A stretch of 64,000 nucleotides of DNA from Notoacmeibacter marinus (GTDB lineage Bacteria; Pseudomonadota; Alphaproteobacteria; Rhizobiales; Rhizobiaceae). A program made the position numbers and the translations under genes. The notes under the pieces were generated by a model. It saw only the letters and a program-made list of their open reading frames with translations, made no database searches and was not told where the DNA came from. Positions 16,535-25,328 of this stretch are shown here, in pieces; positions within the stretch are counted from its first letter, which is position 1; every line of letters begins with the position of its first letter. Where the stretch lies: assembly GCF_002238045.1 (NCBI RefSeq), contig NZ_NBYO01000002.1, positions 124,001 to 188,000 of the forward strand, in the 5' to 3' direction.

Positions 16535-19500
16535 ATGCAGATCACGCGACGCTTCACCAAGGCCGGAGAATCGGCCTACGAATCCATCGCCTTCCGCAAG
16601 GCGACCAGCGAGATCCGCAATCCCGACGGCTCGGTCGTGTTCCGCGCCGAGAATATCGACGTGCCGGCGCAGTTCAGCCAGGTGGCGGCGGATATCATCG
16701 CACAGAAATATTTCAGAAAGGCCGGCGTGCCGGTCCACCTGAAGAAGGTCGAGGAGAACGACGTCCCCTCCTTCCTCTGGCGCTCCGTCGCCGATGAGGA
16801 CGCCCTCGCCGATCTGCCCGAAGACGAGCGCTATGTGGGCGAAAGCGATTCGCGGCAGGTCTTCGACCGCCTCGCCGGCACATGGACCTATTGGGGCTGG
16901 AAGGGCGGCTATTTCGACTCGGAAGAAGACGCATCCGCTTTCCGCGACGAGTTGGCCTATATGCTCGCTACCCAGCGCGTGGCGCCCAACAGCCCGCAAT
17001 GGTTCAACACCGGCCTGCACTGGGCCTATGGAATCGACGGTCCCGGCCAGGGCCATTTCTACGTCGATCCCTTCACCGGTCAGCTCGAACAGAGCCAGTC
17101 GGCCTATGAACACCCGCAGCCGCACGCCTGCTTCATCCAGTCCGTCGCCGACGATCTGGTCAATGATGGCGGCATCATGGATCTGTGGGTCCGCGAGGCG
17201 CGCCTGTTCAAATACGGCTCCGGCACCGGCTCCAACTTCTCGCAGCTGCGCGGCGAAGGCGAGAAGCTCTCCGGCGGTGGCAAGTCCTCCGGCCTGATGA
17301 GCTTCCTGAAGATCGGCGACCGCGCCGCCGGCGCCATCAAGAGCGGCGGCACCACCCGCCGCGCCGCCAAGATGGTCGTCGTCGACATCGATCACCCGGA
17401 CGTCGAGAACTACATCGACTGGAAGGTGAACGAGGAGCAGAAGGTCGCTGCGCTCGTCACCGGCTCCAAGATCGTCAAGAAGCATCTGGCCGCCATCATC
17501 CGCGCCTGCGTCCATTGCGAGGGACCGGACGGTGATTGCTTCGATCCGAAGAAGAACCCGGAGCTGAAGCGCACCGTCAGGGCCGCCAAGCGCGACCAGG
17601 TGCCCGAGAACTACATCCAGCGCGTTATCCAGTTCGCGCGCCAGGGCTATACCGACATCGAGTTCAAGACCTACGACACCGACTGGGACAGCGAAGCCTA
17701 TCTCACCGTCGCCGGCCAGAACTCCAACAACTCCGTCTCGCTGAAGGACGATTTCCTGCGCGCCGTGGAGGCCGATCTCGACTGGCACCTCACCTCGCGC
17801 AAGACCGGTGAGACCATGAAGACGCTCAAGGCCCGCGATCTGTGGGACAAGATCGGCTATGCAGCATGGGCCTCGGCCGATCCGGGCCTGCACTTCAACA
17901 CCACCATGAACGACTGGCACACCTGCCCGGAGGGCGGTCGCATCAACGCGTCCAACCCGTGCAGCGAATATATGTTCCTGGACGATACGGCCTGCAATCT
18001 CGCTTCGCTGAACCTCCTTCAGTTCTACGACCGCGAAACGCGCCGCATGAAGCTCGACGATTACGAACATGCCGTGCGGCTCTGGACGGTCGTGCTCGAA
18101 ATCTCGGTCATGATGGCGCAATTCCCGAGCCGGCAGATCGCCGAACTCTCCTACCGCTACCGCACGCTCGGCCTCGGTTTTGCGAACATTGGCGGCGTGC
18201 TGATGACCGCCGGCATTCCCTATGACAGCGACGAGGGCCGCGCGATCTGCGGGGCGCTGTCCGCCATCATGACCGGCGTCGCCTACGAGACCTCGGCCGA
18301 AATGGCCTCCGAACTCGGCGCTTTCCCGGGCTATGACGACAATGCCGACGCCATGCTGCGTGTTATCCGCAACCATCGCCGCGCCGCGCATGGCCAAACG
18401 GATGGCTACGAGCATCTGGCCGTCAATCCGGTGCCGCTCGACCATGACAATCTGGAAGACGAGGATTTGACGGCCCGCGCCAGGGCCGCTTGGGACCGCG
18501 CCCTCGAAAAGGGCCAGGAGCACGGCTATCGCAACGCCCAGGCCACCGTCGTCGCGCCGACCGGCACGATCGGCCTCGTCATGGATTGCGACACCACCGG
18601 CATCGAGCCCGACTTCGCGCTGGTGAAGTTCAAGAAGCTGGCCGGCGGCGGTTATTTCAAGATCATCAACCGCGCCGTGCCGGAAGCGCTGCGGACGCTC
18701 GGCTATTCCGAAAGCCAGATCGGCGAGATCGAGGCTTATGCCGTCGGCCATGGCAATATGAACCAGGCGCCCGCCATCAATCCCGGATCGCTCGCCGCCA
18801 GGGGCCTGCCGGACGACAAGATCGCCATGCTGAACGAGGCGATGAAGAACGCCTTCGACATCAAGTTCGTCTTCAACAAATGGACGCTCGGCGAAGATTT
18901 CCTGCGTGACGAGCTCGGCGTCACCGACGAACAGCTCGACGATATGAGCTTCGAACTGCTGCCGCATCTCGGCTTTTCCAAGAAGGAGATCGAGGCCGCC
19001 AACATCCATGTCTGCGGCGCGATGACGCTGGAAGGCGCGCCGCATCTGAAGGATGAGCACCTGCCCGTCTTCGACTGCGCCAATGCCTGCGGCAAGATCG
19101 GCAAGCGGTACCTCTCGGTCGACAGCCACATCCGCATGATGGCCGCCGCCCAGCCCTTCATCTCCGGCGCGATCAGCAAGACCATCAACATGCCGAACGA
19201 GGCGACGGTCGACGATTGCAAGGCGGCCTACATGCTGTCCTGGAAGCTGGCGCTGAAGGCGAACGCCCTCTACCGCGACGGTTCGAAGCTCAGTCAGCCG
19301 CTCAACGCCTCGCTGGTCGAGGACGACGAGGACGAGGATGCGCTGGAGGATCTGATCGAGGCGCCCGCCGCCGCCCGCACGGCGGAAGTGGCCGAGAAGA
19401 TCGTCGAGAAGATCATCGAGCGCGAAGTGCAGGTGCGCAGCCTGCGCGACAAGCTGCCGAGCCGGCGCAAGGGCTACACCCAGAAGGCCGTCATCGGCGG

Positions 19501-20374
19501 ACACAAGGTGTATCTGCGCACCGGCGAATTCGACGATGGCCGCCTCGGCGAGATCTTCATCGACATGCACAAGGAAGGCGCCGCCTTCCGCGCCATGATG
19601 AACAATTTCGCCATCTCCATCTCGCTCGGCCTGCAATATGGCGTGCCGCTGGAGGAATATGTGGAGGCCTTCACCTTCACCAAGTTCGATCCGGCGGGCC
19701 CTGTCATCGGCAATGATGCCATCAAGAGCGCCACCTCGATCCTCGACTATGTGTTTCGCGAACTCGCCGTCTCCTATCTCGGCCAGCATGAACTGGCCCA
19801 TGTCGACCAGTCCAATTTCGAGACGACGGCGCTCGGCAAGGGCATCAGGGAAGGCAAGACCGTGCCGGTCAGCAAGGGCTGGACGCGCGGCCACACGCTC
19901 AAGCTGGTGCCGGGCCGCGAAGGCATCGATGGCGGAACCGCCAATCCGGCGGGATTCGCCGGCGGCAAGGCGCCGACCGGAGCCAACACCAACACGGCGA
20001 GCGCCAAGTCCGGCAATGCGGCGGCAAGCGCCAGCGGCGTCCATGCGGTGGCGGCGGTCAAGGGTGGCGCTGCGGTGGCGCTGGCGCTGAACGAGGAGCC
20101 GGTGGCCTTCAAGCGCGACTATGAGGAGCGGCAGAAGGACTTCGATCTCGATCATGAGGAGGAAGGCGCGACCGGCCTCTTCACCGCCGACAACGCCTCT
20201 TCCGCCGAAGCGGCCCGCGCCGAGGCGAAGAAGCTGGAAGCCGATCGCCGGGTGAAGGCGCTCTCCATGGGCTATACGGGCAATAGCTGCCCCGAATGCC
20301 AGAACTTCACGATGGTGAGGAATGGGACTTGCGAGAAGTGCGATACGTGTGGGTCAACGAGCGGCTGTAGTTGA
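16535..20374 (+). CDS. nrdJ: Vitamin B12-dependent (class II) ribonucleotide reductase
   Basis: Makes deoxyribonucleotides using adenosylcobalamin to generate the thiyl radical, so it works with or without oxygen. At 1279 residues it has the large alphaproteobacterial NrdJ architecture: an N-terminal region, the catalytic barrel with [12 protein letters not shown] near residue 475 and [19 protein letters not shown] near 675, a second conserved module around 970-1110, an Ala/Gly/Thr-rich linker at about 1135-1190, and a C-terminal zinc-like cysteine tail (SCPECQNF...[14 protein letters not shown]) that reduces the active site. AGGGGA precedes the ATG. It is the only ribonucleotide reductase in the window. 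Confidence 0.97.
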   Translation: MQITRRFTKAGESAYESIAFRKATSEIRNPDGSVVFRAENIDVPAQFSQVAADIIAQKYFRKAGVPVHLKKVEENDVPSFLWRSVADEDALADLPEDERYVGESDSRQVFDRLAGTWTYWGWKGGYFDSEEDASAFRDELAYMLATQRVAPNSPQWFNTGLHWAYGIDGPGQGHFYVDPFTGQLEQSQSAYEHPQPHACFIQSVADDLVNDGGIMDLWVREARLFKYGSGTGSNFSQLRGEGEKLSGGGKSSGLMSFLKIGDRAAGAIKSGGTTRRAAKMVVVDIDHPDVENYIDWKVNEEQKVAALVTGSKIVKKHLAAIIRACVHCEGPDGDCFDPKKNPELKRTVRAAKRDQVPENYIQRVIQFARQGYTDIEFKTYDTDWDSEAYLTVAGQNSNNSVSLKDDFLRAVEADLDWHLTSRKTGETMKTLKARDLWDKIGYAAWASADPGLHFNTTMNDWHTCPEGGRINASNPCSEYMFLDDTACNLASLNLLQFYDRETRRMKLDDYEHAVRLWTVVLEISVMMAQFPSRQIAELSYRYRTLGLGFANIGGVLMTAGIPYDSDEGRAICGALSAIMTGVAYETSAEMASELGAFPGYDDNADAMLRVIRNHRRAAHGQTDGYEHLAVNPVPLDHDNLEDEDLTARARAAWDRALEKGQEHGYRNAQATVVAPTGTIGLVMDCDTTGIEPDFALVKFKKLAGGGYFKIINRAVPEALRTLGYSESQIGEIEAYAVGHGNMNQAPAINPGSLAARGLPDDKIAMLNEAMKNAFDIKFVFNKWTLGEDFLRDELGVTDEQLDDMSFELLPHLGFSKKEIEAANIHVCGAMTLEGAPHLKDEHLPVFDCANACGKIGKRYLSVDSHIRMMAAAQPFISGAISKTINMPNEATVDDCKAAYMLSWKLALKANALYRDGSKLSQPLNASLVEDDEDEDALEDLIEAPAAARTAEVAEKIVEKIIEREVQVRSLRDKLPSRRKGYTQKAVIGGHKVYLRTGEFDDGRLGEIFIDMHKEGAAFRAMMNNFAISISLGLQYGVPLEEYVEAFTFTKFDPAGPVIGNDAIKSATSILDYVFRELAVSYLGQHELAHVDQSNFETTALGKGIREGKTVPVSKGWTRGHTLKLVPGREGIDGGTANPAGFAGGKAPTGANTNTASAKSGNAAASASGVHAVAAVKGGAAVALALNEEPVAFKRDYEERQKDFDLDHEEEGATGLFTADNASSAEAARAEAKKLEADRRVKALSMGYTGNSCPECQNFTMVRNGTCEKCDTCGSTSGCS

Positions 20375-20394
20375 GGCTCGGCAAGATTGGAACA

Positions 20395-20422
20395 AGGGCA
20401 CGCTGCGTATGCAGCGTGCCCT
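20395..20422 (+). terminator. Strong hairpin after nrdJ
   Basis: AGGGCACGCTGC-GTAT-GCAGCGTGCCCT forms a perfect 12-base-pair stem with a 4-base loop, 20 bases after the nrdJ stop. No T-run follows, so it may be a weak terminator or an mRNA-stabilising 3' end. It lies immediately before the AT-richer ImmA/IrrE gene. Confidence 0.65.
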
Positions 20423-20432
20423 CAGGGTCGAT

Positions 20433-20465
20433 GAGAACAAAAGGAGAACAAAAGGAGAACAAAAA
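20433..20465 (+). repeat. Three tandem 11-base repeats carrying ribosome-binding sites
   Basis: The unit GAGAACAAAAG occurs three times head to tail (20433-20443, 20444-20454, 20455-20465, the last ending in A). The second and third junctions create AAGGAG, and the final copy ends directly at the ImmA/IrrE ATG. The arrangement gives two Shine-Dalgarno sequences at 11-base spacing and could vary in copy number by slippage. Confidence 0.75.
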
Positions 20466-21056
20466 ATGCGGCTTACAAAAATTGAGAGCCGAGCAAAGCT
20501 CGTCCGCGAAAAGCTCGGCCTCGAGGGCATTGATCAAATCGTATTTAGCGCACTTCGAGACAGACTTGCAGAGCGACAGCCCAATTTGCATCTTAAAAAG
20601 ACTTTGGCCGATGACATGCCGAACGAGCAAGACGAAGCCTACTACGACGAAAATTCACAGACAATATTTGTAAGCGATGTCGTCTGGAACCGTGCAGAGA
20701 ACGGCGATGGTGACGCAATGTTCGTGATCGCGCACGAGTTGGGTCATGCCTATCTCGATCACACTGGTATTCGGAAAAGAAACTCGATCTCTTACAGCAG
20801 ATACAGTTTGAAAAACCGCACGCTTGAAGACGAGGCTGACGAATTCGCATCGCACTTTCTCGTACCGACAAATCGGGCCTTGATCGCCCCAAACAGTGAA
20901 TACATCCGTTCGCGATTTGGAGTATCTAGCCTTCAGAGTGAAATTGCTTGGAAACGAATTAAATTAGCCAAATTTGACTTAGCTGGAACACAGAGGCCAC
21001 TCCCTCGAAATGTGATCAACTTCCGGGAAGCTGTTGAACGTCAACGAGATAACTAA
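20466..21056 (+). CDS. ImmA/IrrE family metallo-endopeptidase
   Basis: Protein of 196 residues with the zinc-metallopeptidase motif HELGHAYLDH near residue 90 and a downstream EDEADEFASHFLVP that supplies the third ligand, the layout of the ImmA/IrrE (COG2856) family. Such enzymes cleave repressors or toxin-antitoxin partners and usually sit beside an XRE-type regulator; none is adjacent here. The codons are distinctly richer in A and T (AAA, AAT, ATT) than in neighbouring genes, suggesting recent acquisition. The start at 20466 has GGAG eleven bases upstream. A longer in-frame extension to 20322 overlaps nrdJ and is not credible. Confidence 0.85.
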   Translation: MRLTKIESRAKLVREKLGLEGIDQIVFSALRDRLAERQPNLHLKKTLADDMPNEQDEAYYDENSQTIFVSDVVWNRAENGDGDAMFVIAHELGHAYLDHTGIRKRNSISYSRYSLKNRTLEDEADEFASHFLVPTNRALIAPNSEYIRSRFGVSSLQSEIAWKRIKLAKFDLAGTQRPLPRNVINFREAVERQRDN

Positions 21057-21073
21057 AGACACACTACGCCGTT

Positions 21074-21298
21074 GTGATCGAAAAAGCCGAAAGCAATTAT
21101 GCCGCCTATGTGCCCGATCTTCCGGGCTGCATCGCGACAGGCGATACGGTCGAAGAAACCGAACGCGAAATTGCCCAGGCCATCCGCTTCCATATCGAGG
21201 GCCTGAGGGAAGACGGCATCGCTGTGCCCGAACCGAGCAGCCGCGCGGAATATGTGGAGGCTCAAGCCCGCGTTCTTTTCTGCATCGCCTCGATGTAA
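21074..21298 (+). CDS. HicB-like antitoxin family protein, probably 5'-truncated
   Basis: Seventy-four residues with the HicB-like fold signature: AAYVPDLPGCIATGDT, then EETEREIAQAIRFHIEGL and the closing PSSRAEYVEA. Family members normally begin about five residues earlier (M-x-YAVVIEKAE). Here HYAVV is still encoded upstream of the GTG, but no start codon precedes it before an in-frame TAA, so the beginning looks lost at the junction with the ImmA gene. The tail QARVLFCIASM also runs past the usual EYVE end. No HicA toxin gene is adjacent. It may be a decaying remnant. Confidence 0.5.
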   Translation: MIEKAESNYAAYVPDLPGCIATGDTVEETEREIAQAIRFHIEGLREDGIAVPEPSSRAEYVEAQARVLFCIASM

Positions 21299-21310
21299 CC
21301 CAGTCGAGGC

Positions 21311-21347
21311 ATGGATCCTCGGATCAAGTCCGAGGATGACGACCATG
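21311..21347 (+). repeat. Palindromic repeat copy 1
   Basis: The core ATCCTCGGA-TCAAG-TCCGAGGAT (21315-21337) is a perfect 9-base-pair inverted repeat, followed by the flanking GACGACCATG. It is one of five copies in 1 kb. In reading frames it yields spurious peptides such as WILGSSPRMT, seen as false genes. Confidence 0.85.
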
Positions 21348-21439
21348 TTGAAAGGTGGCCGATGGTTCTTCAACGCTGGGCGACCAGCGACCGGCTACCG
21401 TGTTGGAAGGTGGCGATCGTTCTTCAACGTCGGATGACC
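21346..21439 (+). repeat. Two imperfect tandem repeats with GTTGAA/TTCAAC arms
   Basis: Two similar units begin at 21346 and 21401 (period 55). Each reads TGTTGRAAGGTGGC, followed after a short spacer by TTCTTCAACG and then GGATGACC-like sequence. Inside the first unit, GTTGAA and TTCAAC form an inverted repeat around a short spacer. The first follows palindrome copy 1 directly. No coding role is visible. Confidence 0.6.
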
Positions 21440-21504
21440 GAAGACCGAAGACCAGCCACCGACGACCAACGGTTAAGGTTCTTGGCAATCCCCATTGAAG
21501 CTTC

Positions 21505-21540
21505 GTCATCCTCGGACTCGATCCGAGGATCCATGCCTGA
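21505..21540 (-). repeat. Palindromic repeat copy 2 (inverted)
   Basis: The core ATCCTCGGA-CTCGA-TCCGAGGAT (21508-21530) has the same arms as copy 1, with flanks GTC and CCATGCCTGA in reverse orientation. The loop differs (CTCGA against TCAAG), while the arms are conserved. Confidence 0.85.
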
Positions 21541-21620
21541 ATGTCGGAGCGCCGCCGGCGTTCGACCGGCGATCACGCGTCTGCCGATCCATCGCCACGA
21601 CTACGTTTGACGGTTTGGAA

Positions 21621-21656
21621 TGGATCCTCGGATCAAGTCCGAGGATGACGACCATG
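21621..21656 (+). repeat. Palindromic repeat copy 3
   Basis: The core at 21624-21646 is identical to copy 1, including the TCAAG loop and the downstream GACGACCATG. It lies about 100 bases before the end of the GIY-YIG gene, in the same orientation as copy 1. Confidence 0.85.
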
Positions 21657-21749
21657 ACTGGGCTTTGGCGAATAACCGCCGACGCTGAGGCAACGGCCGG
21701 ATCATTGTGATCAGGCGCTAATTGCTCGCCTTACGGAAGCATCGCTGCC

Positions 21750-22037
21750 CTACTCCCAGCCCCAGCCCACGAACAGCTCATTCCAGTCGGGATTGTGCTC
21801 TTCGATCAGGGCTACCCTCCAGGCGCGCGGCCAACGCTTCATCGTCTTTTCGCGCTGGATGGCGTCACGCATGTCAAAATGCTCTTCGTACCAGACCAGC
21901 CGATGGCAGCCATATCGCGCCGTGAAGCCCTTCGTCGCTTCGCGATGCTCCGGAATGCGGCGGGCAAGCGAATTGGTCACACCGATATAGAGCGTGCCGT
22001 TCTTCTGGCTTGCGAGCATGTAGACGTAGCCGGTCAT
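21750..22037 (-). CDS. GIY-YIG nuclease family protein
   Basis: About 95 residues forming a single GIY-YIG domain: YVYMLASQKNGTLYIGVT at the N-terminus (the GIY and YIG elements), the conserved arginine in SLARRIPEHR, and the glutamate in RDAIQREKTMKRW. It resembles the stand-alone YhbQ/UPF0213-type proteins found in many copies in alphaproteobacteria. The ATG at 22037 starts the domain; the frame reaches 22076 but adds no family sequence. It is bracketed by palindromic repeats on both sides. The biological role of these small nucleases is unclear. Confidence 0.82.
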   Translation of the reverse strand: MTGYVYMLASQKNGTLYIGVTNSLARRIPEHREATKGFTARYGCHRLVWYEEHFDMRDAIQREKTMKRWPRAWRVALIEEHNPDWNELFVGWGWE

Positions 22038-22117
22038 GGGTGACAGCGTAGCGTGTTCGGATGAGGTTGTCGGCATGCATGCTTGCCTCGCCGAGCCGCT
22101 TGCAGGTCGAGGCGTGG

Positions 22118-22141
22118 ATCCTCGGGCCGCGGCCCGAGGAT
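22118..22141. repeat. Palindromic repeat copy 4 (fully self-complementary variant)
   Basis: ATCCTCGGGCC-GC-GGCCCGAGGAT: all 24 bases equal their own reverse complement. It is a G+C-richer variant of the same element, about 80 bases upstream of the GIY-YIG gene start, followed by GACGA as in copies 1 and 3. Confidence 0.8.
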
Positions 22142-22240
22142 GACGAAGTTTTCATGAGAGCGGTCAATCTTAAACCCTAGCGATACCGTCGCGACGGCGC
22201 GGGCGTTGAAGGACAATCCGCAACCCATATGACGGTCGTC

Positions 22241-22275
22241 ATCCTCGGACTCGATCCGAGGATCCATGCCTGAAC
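22241..22275 (-). repeat. Palindromic repeat copy 5 (inverted)
   Basis: The core at 22241-22263 is identical to copy 2, including the CTCGA loop and the flanking CCATGCCTGAA. Copies 2 and 5 share orientation and extended flanks, so they belong to one subfamily, distinct from copies 1 and 3. Confidence 0.85.
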
Positions 22276-22728
22276 GGTCAAGCGCTGCCGGCAATGAAGA
22301 ACAATCGCCTATCCACCCTCTCGTGCCTTTGCCTTATCATCCCTGCCGTCATCTTCCGGTAGGCGTGCCCTTCGCTTGTGCTCCGGGCGTTTGTCGCTCT
22401 GAAGGCCAAATCGTTGGCTTTCAGCCGCGCTATGCGCGACCGCTCCGCACGGTCGCGAACCGGAGCCCCAGCGAAGGGCCAAAGCGTCGCGCGGCGCAGG
22501 TGGAAGGAGCCGGTCCTTCGCCCGGTGGGCAGGGAAACCCCTTTGGCCGCGTCTCTGTGCATGTTCGTCACCTTGGCCCGCAAGGGGGGTGGCGTCCGGC
22601 GGTGGATGCCAGCGCTGCACCCTCTCTCAACAGCCAGATGGTCGCCGGGCGTGGCGGCGATATCGTGCGCCATCATCCCGCCCCATGCTGCGCGCAGATC
22701 GCTCCCTTATTTGCAAGGAGACGATTCG
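22264..22728. other. Gene-free G+C-rich stretch upstream of the CAP gene
   Basis: About 460 bases with no gene I can support. A 7-base-pair hairpin GCGACCG...CGGTCGC lies at 22436-22456. Open frames exist on both strands (22266-22859 plus, 22278-22676 minus), but their peptides are arginine-rich and low in hydrophobic pattern, typical of chance frames in G+C-rich DNA. It could be a decayed gene, a dispersed repeat or an RNA; nothing decisive is visible. Confidence 0.4.
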
Positions 22729-23178
22729 ATGCCTCTCACCCGACGCGCCTTCGTCGCAACCTCCCTTTTGACCCTGACGGCGTGTTCGACGGGAACGTTC
22801 GATCCGGCTTTGCTCGACGCGTCGGGCGATCAGGCGGTCAACCGGCTGCGGGCCGATAAGGGACTGCCGCCGCTCAGCCGCGATGGCGGGCTCGTCCGCG
22901 CCGCTCAAAAGCAGGCCGACGCCATGGCCGCGAGAGAAACGATGAGCCATAGCGCGGGCGGAAATTTCGCGGCCCGTGTCCGCCCCTACTATCGCGGCCA
23001 GCATTACGCCGAGAACATCGCTGCCGGACAGACGACATTGGGCGCGGCTGTCGCTTCCTGGATCCAGTCGCCGCCCCATCGCCGCAACATGGTGAACCGC
23101 AACATGCGCGCTTACGGCATCGCGTCGGCGCAAAGCGCCGGCGGCACGCGCTATTGGGCGATGGTCCTCGCCGGTTAG
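22729..23178 (+). CDS. CAP domain (SCP/PR-1-like) lipoprotein
   Basis: Protein of 149 residues. A lipoprotein signal peptide ends in LTLTACS, with the lipidated cysteine at residue 19. The CAP domain follows: LRADKGLPPLSRDGGL, the histidine in MSHSAGG, HYAENIAAG, and the SPPHRRNM motif. The family is found in many secreted proteins of uncertain biochemical function. AAGGAG nine bases upstream fixes the ATG at 22729; the longer frame from 22378 is not supported. The GNAT gene follows after about 55 bases. Confidence 0.85.
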   Translation: MPLTRRAFVATSLLTLTACSTGTFDPALLDASGDQAVNRLRADKGLPPLSRDGGLVRAAQKQADAMAARETMSHSAGGNFAARVRPYYRGQHYAENIAAGQTTLGAAVASWIQSPPHRRNMVNRNMRAYGIASAQSAGGTRYWAMVLAG

Positions 23179-23232
23179 CTGTGCCATCCTTGCGGAACGA
23201 GCCGCGACCGACGTCGAACGAGGAAAAGAAGC

Positions 23233-23526
23233 ATGACCGACACGATCGAAATCACCCGCGAAGAAGGCGAGACCAAGGGTCGATATGTCGCCCGCGTCGA
23301 CGGCCATGAAGCGGAGATGACCTATTCGCGCCTCGGCGACACGTCGATCATTATCGACCATACCGGCGTGCCGGATGCGCTGCGAGGCCAGGGGGTCGGA
23401 GAGGCGCTCGTCAAGCGTGGGGTGAATGACGCGCGGGCCGAAGGCCGGACGATCATTCCGCTCTGCCCCTTCGCCAAGGCGCAGATCGCCCGACACCCCG
23501 ATTGGCAGGACGTGCTGAAGCGCTAG
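23233..23526 (+). CDS. GNAT family N-acetyltransferase, YjdJ type
   Basis: Short 97-residue acetyltransferase-like domain (N-acetyltransferase domain of the YjdJ/GTLF3B group). Residues 45-75 contain the acetyl-CoA pyrophosphate-binding loop LRGQGVGEALV, followed by GRTIIPLCPFAKAQI with the conserved cysteine of this group. GAGGAAAAG precedes the ATG. The acceptor substrate is unknown. It sits 37 bases before the pirin gene, so the two may be co-transcribed. Confidence 0.85.
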   Translation: MTDTIEITREEGETKGRYVARVDGHEAEMTYSRLGDTSIIIDHTGVPDALRGQGVGEALVKRGVNDARAEGRTIIPLCPFAKAQIARHPDWQDVLKR

Positions 23527-23563
23527 ATCCAAGAGGAGATCGACCCGAACCAGAGGAAACGCC

Positions 23564-24526
23564 ATGTCCTTTTCGCCCTGCCCCGACCCCGTTCCTGGCG
23601 ATGCGGAAAGCGTCGACGCCATCGAGACGCTGATCGTCCCGCGCGCGGTCGATCTGGGCGAGATGGAGGTGCGGCGCGCCTTGCCCTCTACTCAGCGGCA
23701 GATGGTCGGCCCGTTCATCTTCTTCGACCAGATGGGACCGGCAGAGTTCCTGACCGATCAGGGCATTGATGTGCGCCCGCATCCGCATATCAATCTGGCC
23801 ACCGTCACCTATCTGTTCGAGGGCGAAATCCGCCACCGCGATTCGCTTGGTTCCGATATCGCCATCAATCCCGGCGCGGTGAACTGGATGATGGCCGGGC
23901 GCGGCATCGTCCATTCGGAGCGGACCAGCGAAGAGCGCCGGCAGACCGGCCAGAAGCTGTTCGGTATCCAGACCTGGGTGGCATTGCCTGAAAACGCGGA
24001 GGAGCGCGATCCCGATTTCATTCATCACGGCGCGACAGACCTGCCGATCGTCACCGATCACGGCGTCGAGGCGCGCCTCATTGCCGGCGAATGGATGGGC
24101 GGCGCGTCCCCGCTGAAGACGGCATCGGAAACCCTCTATGCCGATGTGCAATTGCAGGCCGGCCGGTCCGTGCCGATCGACCCGACTTATGAGGAGCGCG
24201 CGCTCTACACCATTGCCGGCACGATAAAGATCGCCGGGCAAAGCTTCGGGCCGAACCAGCTTCTGGTGCTGCGGCCTGGCGATGCGATCACCGTGAAGGC
24301 AGCAGAGGACGCCCGCTTCATGCTGTTCGGCGGCGCGCCGATGGGCGGCCCGCGCTATATCTGGTGGAACTTCGTCTCCTCGCGCGCCGAGCGGATCGAA
24401 CAGGCCAAGGAAGAGTGGCGGCAGGGCCGGTTCGAAACGGTGCCGGGCGACGAGGAAGACTTCATCCCGCTGCCGGAAAACGCCAGCAAGCCGCGCCGAG
24501 CGACGGGGGGCGTCGCCTATCCCTGA
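23564..24526 (+). CDS. Pirin family protein
   Basis: Bicupin of 320 residues. The N-terminal cupin keeps the metal-binding pattern of pirins: RPHPHINLATVTYLFEGEIRHRDS, with the two histidines, then MMAGRGIVHSER carrying the later histidine. Some bacterial pirins act as quercetin dioxygenases or regulators of redox enzymes; the role here is undetermined. AGAGGAA lies about 12 bases before the ATG. The stop abuts the convergent pcm gene with no gap. Confidence 0.9.
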   Translation: MSFSPCPDPVPGDAESVDAIETLIVPRAVDLGEMEVRRALPSTQRQMVGPFIFFDQMGPAEFLTDQGIDVRPHPHINLATVTYLFEGEIRHRDSLGSDIAINPGAVNWMMAGRGIVHSERTSEERRQTGQKLFGIQTWVALPENAEERDPDFIHHGATDLPIVTDHGVEARLIAGEWMGGASPLKTASETLYADVQLQAGRSVPIDPTYEERALYTIAGTIKIAGQSFGPNQLLVLRPGDAITVKAAEDARFMLFGGAPMGGPRYIWWNFVSSRAERIEQAKEEWRQGRFETVPGDEEDFIPLPENASKPRRATGGVAYP

Positions 24527-25183
24527 TTAGTCGTCCGGAACGAGTGGAACGAACGCGACCGCGCCGAGCGTTTCGCTGGAGAGATGACCATCGGCGTCCT
24601 TGATGAAACGCATTAGCGTTTGCGCGCCTCGGGCCGGTCCGATCGGCGCGACCAGCCGCCCGCCCGGCGCCAGCTGCTCGAACAGGGTCGGCGATACGTC
24701 CTGCGCCGCTGCCGAAATGATGATGGCGTCGAAGGGCGCTTCCTCCGCCCAGCCTTTCGTGCCGTTGCCGGTGCCCACGCAGACGTTGCGATAGCCGAGA
24801 TTTTCGATGCGCACCTTCGCGCCATCGGCCAGTTCCTTATGGCGCTCGATCCCGTAGACCTGGCGGACGATGCGACTGGCGACCGCCGCCCCATAGCCCG
24901 AGCCGAGACCGACCTCGAGCACCCGGTCGTCTTGTGTGAGCCGTGCCGCTTCCATCATGAAAGCCACCATGAAGGGCTGTGAAATCGTCTGGCCATGGCC
25001 GATCGGCAACGGATGATCGTCATAGGCTTCCGCGCGTCGTCCCAACGGCACGAACGCTTCGCGCGGCACCATGGCCATCGCCTTCAGTACGGCCGGATCG
25101 GCTATGCCGCGTGCGTTGAGCTGCCGCTCCACCATGGAGTGGCGGCGTCTGGCAAAGAGATCGGAATCCGTTTCGCAGGACAT
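24527..25183 (-). CDS. pcm: Protein-L-isoaspartate O-methyltransferase
   Basis: Repairs isoaspartyl residues in aged proteins by S-adenosylmethionine-dependent methylation. The class I methyltransferase motif I is VLEVGLGSGYGAA, the upstream GHGQTISQPFMVA is the PCMT signature, and IISAAAQDV lies at motif II/III. The frame is open to 25234; I prefer the ATG at 25183 because RRHSMVERQL, where family similarity starts, then lies near residue 13. Another choice is 25135. It is divergent from the histidine kinase and convergent with the pirin gene. Confidence 0.85.
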   Translation of the reverse strand: MSCETDSDLFARRRHSMVERQLNARGIADPAVLKAMAMVPREAFVPLGRRAEAYDDHPLPIGHGQTISQPFMVAFMMEAARLTQDDRVLEVGLGSGYGAAVASRIVRQVYGIERHKELADGAKVRIENLGYRNVCVGTGNGTKGWAEEAPFDAIIISAAAQDVSPTLFEQLAPGGRLVAPIGPARGAQTLMRFIKDADGHLSSETLGAVAFVPLVPDD

Positions 25184-25328
25184 GGAAGGCGAAGACTTGT
25201 CATCGCCAAAGGTTCCTATCGACGCGATGGCCAATTCATGGCGAAGTTGCCCTCACCCGGCCTCAATTGGCTGGCAACGCTGGCAAACGCTGATTGGGGA
25301 CAAGGCGGGAATCGCCGTGGCGATAACG

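Larger units (their letters stand above)
21299..21749. other. Gene-free repeat-rich stretch
   Basis: About 450 bases between the HicB-like remnant and the GIY-YIG gene. It contains palindromic copies 1-3 and the tandem GTTGAA/TTCAAC units. The several short open frames across it are products of the repeats and have no start-site or family support. Confidence 0.65.

Noticed and set aside
16430-20155. An uninterrupted minus-strand frame of about 1240 codons opposite nrdJ
   Set aside because: Shadow of the G+C-rich nrdJ codon pattern: the peptide has no domain, no ribosome site and only alternating charged and hydrophobic fragments, while nrdJ on the plus strand shows all catalytic motifs.
21053-21710. 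Small proteins with ILGLDPRIHAS- or ILGSSPRMT-like strings
   Set aside because: They are translations of the palindromic elements and their flanks, a common source of false genes in alphaproteobacteria.
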